A stretch of 64,000 bases of DNA from Leifsonia sp. C5G2. GTDB taxonomy: Bacteria > Actinomycetota > Actinomycetes > Actinomycetales > Microbacteriaceae. Position 1 is the stretch's first letter; each line of letters begins with the position of its first letter. The stretch covers positions 101,024 through 165,023 of the forward strand of contig NZ_JABFMV010000010.1 of the NCBI RefSeq assembly GCF_013359685.1, written 5' to 3'. The notes under the pieces are model-generated. The model was not told where the DNA came from, ran no database searches, and worked only from the letters and a program-made list of their open reading frames with translations. The position numbers and the translations under genes are program-made. This document shows, one piece after another, positions 63,182-64,000 of the stretch.

Positions 63182-63187
63182 TACTGT
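63182..63187 (+). promoter_or_regulatory. -10 element of the phosphoesterase gene (leaderless)
   Basis: TACTGT, 8 bases before the GTG at 63196. Confidence 0.4.
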
Positions 63188-63195
63188 GGTGGCTC

Positions 63196-63699
63196 GTGAG
63201 GCTGCTGCTGATGTCCGACACCCATGTCCCGAAGCGGGCGCGCGCGCTGCCCGCGCAGCTGCTGGAGGCGGTGGAGGCGGTGGATGTCGTCATCCATGCC
63301 GGAGATTGGGTGGATGCCGCGACGCTCGACCTGCTGGAGTCCCGGTCGCGCCGCCTGATCGGCGTCTGGGGCAACAACGATGGGCCGGAGCTGCGACGCC
63401 GGCTGCCCGAGGTGGCCCGGGTCGAGCTCGACGGGGTGCGCGTCGCCGTGATCCACGAGACGGGTCCGGCGGCCGGGCGGGAGGCGCGCTGCGACCAGGC
63501 ATTCCCGGAGACGGACCTCCTCGTGTTCGGCCACTCCCACATCCCGTGGGACACCGTCACGCCGCGCGGGCTGCGCCTGCTGAACCCGGGGTCGCCGACC
63601 GACCGCCGCCGCCAGCCGGTGTGCACCTACCTGACCGCCGAGATCGTGGACGGCCGGCTCGGCGCGGTCGCGCTCGTCCCGGTGGACAGGTCCGCCTGA
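63196..63699 (+). CDS. YfcE/MJ0936-type metallophosphoesterase, 167 aa
   Basis: Calcineurin-like phosphodiesterase fold with all metal motifs: LLMSDTHVP (D-x-H), VIHAGDW (G-D), GVWGNND (G-N-x-D), VIHE (His) and VFGHSHIPW (G-H-x-H). Family members hydrolyse phosphodiesters, including cyclic nucleotides in some cases. The length is typical. Confidence 0.93.
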   Translation: MRLLLMSDTHVPKRARALPAQLLEAVEAVDVVIHAGDWVDAATLDLLESRSRRLIGVWGNNDGPELRRRLPEVARVELDGVRVAVIHETGPAAGREARCDQAFPETDLLVFGHSHIPWDTVTPRGLRLLNPGSPTDRRRQPVCTYLTAEIVDGRLGAVALVPVDRSA

Positions 63700-63766
63700 A
63701 CTGTCTTTCGCCTCCCGCGCCGCCGGGAGCACCCTGGCCCTGCGACGACACGGGCGGGGTGGCGAC

Positions 63767-64000
63767 ATGGGGATGCGGCGCAGGCGGATCGGTGACGGCG
63801 GGACGGCGCCGGCATGGGCCGGGACGGTCACCCTGCTCGCGCTCGGGATCGGCCTGACCGGGATCTGCCTGGCACTGCGGGTCACGCGTCTCGCGGCGAC
63901 CCCGGCCGGCGCCGACCCGGTGCTCGGCGTCGCGCTCGCGCTCGCCGGACTCTGCTGCGTGATCGGCGCCGCCGGCGGCGCCGATCACGCAGCAGAGTCC
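63767..64000 (+). CDS. Membrane protein, N-terminal fragment (runs off right edge)
   Basis: Seventy-eight codons from ATG with no stop. A basic start (MGMRRRRIGDGG) is followed by two hydrophobic helices (AGTVTLLALGIGLTGICLAL and VLGVALALAGLCCVIGAAGG). The last 18 codons lie in a perfect 54-bp palindrome, and after its centre the reading frame turns polar (ADHAAES), which is odd for this place in the protein and may signal an assembly fold-back. Confidence 0.5.
   Translation, partial: MGMRRRRIGDGGTAPAWAGTVTLLALGIGLTGICLALRVTRLAATPAGADPVLGVALALAGLCCVIGAAGGADHAAES
63947..64000. repeat. Perfect 54-bp palindrome at the right edge of the window
   Basis: 27-base arms, GGACTCTGCTGCGTGATCGG onward, centred at 63973/63974, with no mismatch, inside a coding frame. 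The symmetry reaches the last base shown, so it may extend further. See findings. Confidence 0.9.

Overview
The window is high-GC actinobacterial DNA. Gene content, a conserved glmU-prs ... rplY-pth ... mfd housekeeping backbone, and the abundance of leaderless promoters (TANNNT about 7 bases before the start codon) point to the family Microbacteriaceae, probably Leifsonia or a close genus. This is an inference from gene families, not a database match. There are no rRNA genes, insertion sequences, CRISPR arrays or phage genes; one tRNA (Gln, TTG) is present.

Layout. 1-9.5 kb: start of mfd, an alpha/beta hydrolase, then a surface-protein operon made of a 29-codon coupled leader ORF, a 2,528-residue protein with 16 DUF11-like repeats and an LAKTG sorting signal, and a small membrane-anchored partner. 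9.7-17.5 kb: a DUF4190-type membrane protein, pth-rplY, an SRPBCC/MarR pair with its operator, gntK facing gnd, and a TetR/glycosyltransferase divergent pair. 17.5-20.2 kb: a five-gene operon of two paralogous lipoproteins, a lipase with a helical C-terminal half, and two small helical proteins. This matches the layout of the type VII-secreted reversed-domain lipase toxin systems of Firmicutes. 20.3-22.9 kb: prs, glmU, tRNA-Gln. 22.9-33.5 kb: MarR, DUF3800, a TagF-like/GT4 fusion, AidB-like dehydrogenase, an ABC-F ATPase and a large LuxR (LAL) regulator. 33.7-38.1 kb: metG-tatD-rsmA-ispE. 38.1-39.1 kb: a low-GC islet with a HEPN-like gene. 39.1-44.3 kb: rsmI, protein O-mannosyltransferase, sedolisin protease, YeiH-type transporter. 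44.3-46.6 kb: a Gdx-type SMR exporter under a guanidine-III riboswitch, then metY and a CoA-binding protein. 46.7-53.7 kb: methyltransferase, AfsR/SARP-type regulator, a small HTH/ClpN module with paired operators, and a DrrAB-type ABC exporter preceded by a SARP-like heptamer array. 53.7-64 kb: sdaA, a sulfurtransferase, Gpx, DksA-like protein, a second LAL regulator, FMN reductase, aldo-keto reductase, a phosphoesterase and a truncated membrane protein.

How parts fit. The most notable system is the lipase operon: lipoproteins as likely immunity proteins, the lipase as toxin, and the small helical proteins as likely secretion partners. The SARP-like regulator plausibly drives the DrrAB exporter 4 kb downstream, because the heptamers show 10-11 bp phasing and end 8 bp from a -10-like element. 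Three families of paired, near-identical intergenic hairpins (66, 57 and 51 bp cores) recur across the window, and a fourth 20-bp element is tandemly repeated four times. The window ends in a perfect 54-bp palindrome that may be natural or an assembly fold-back.
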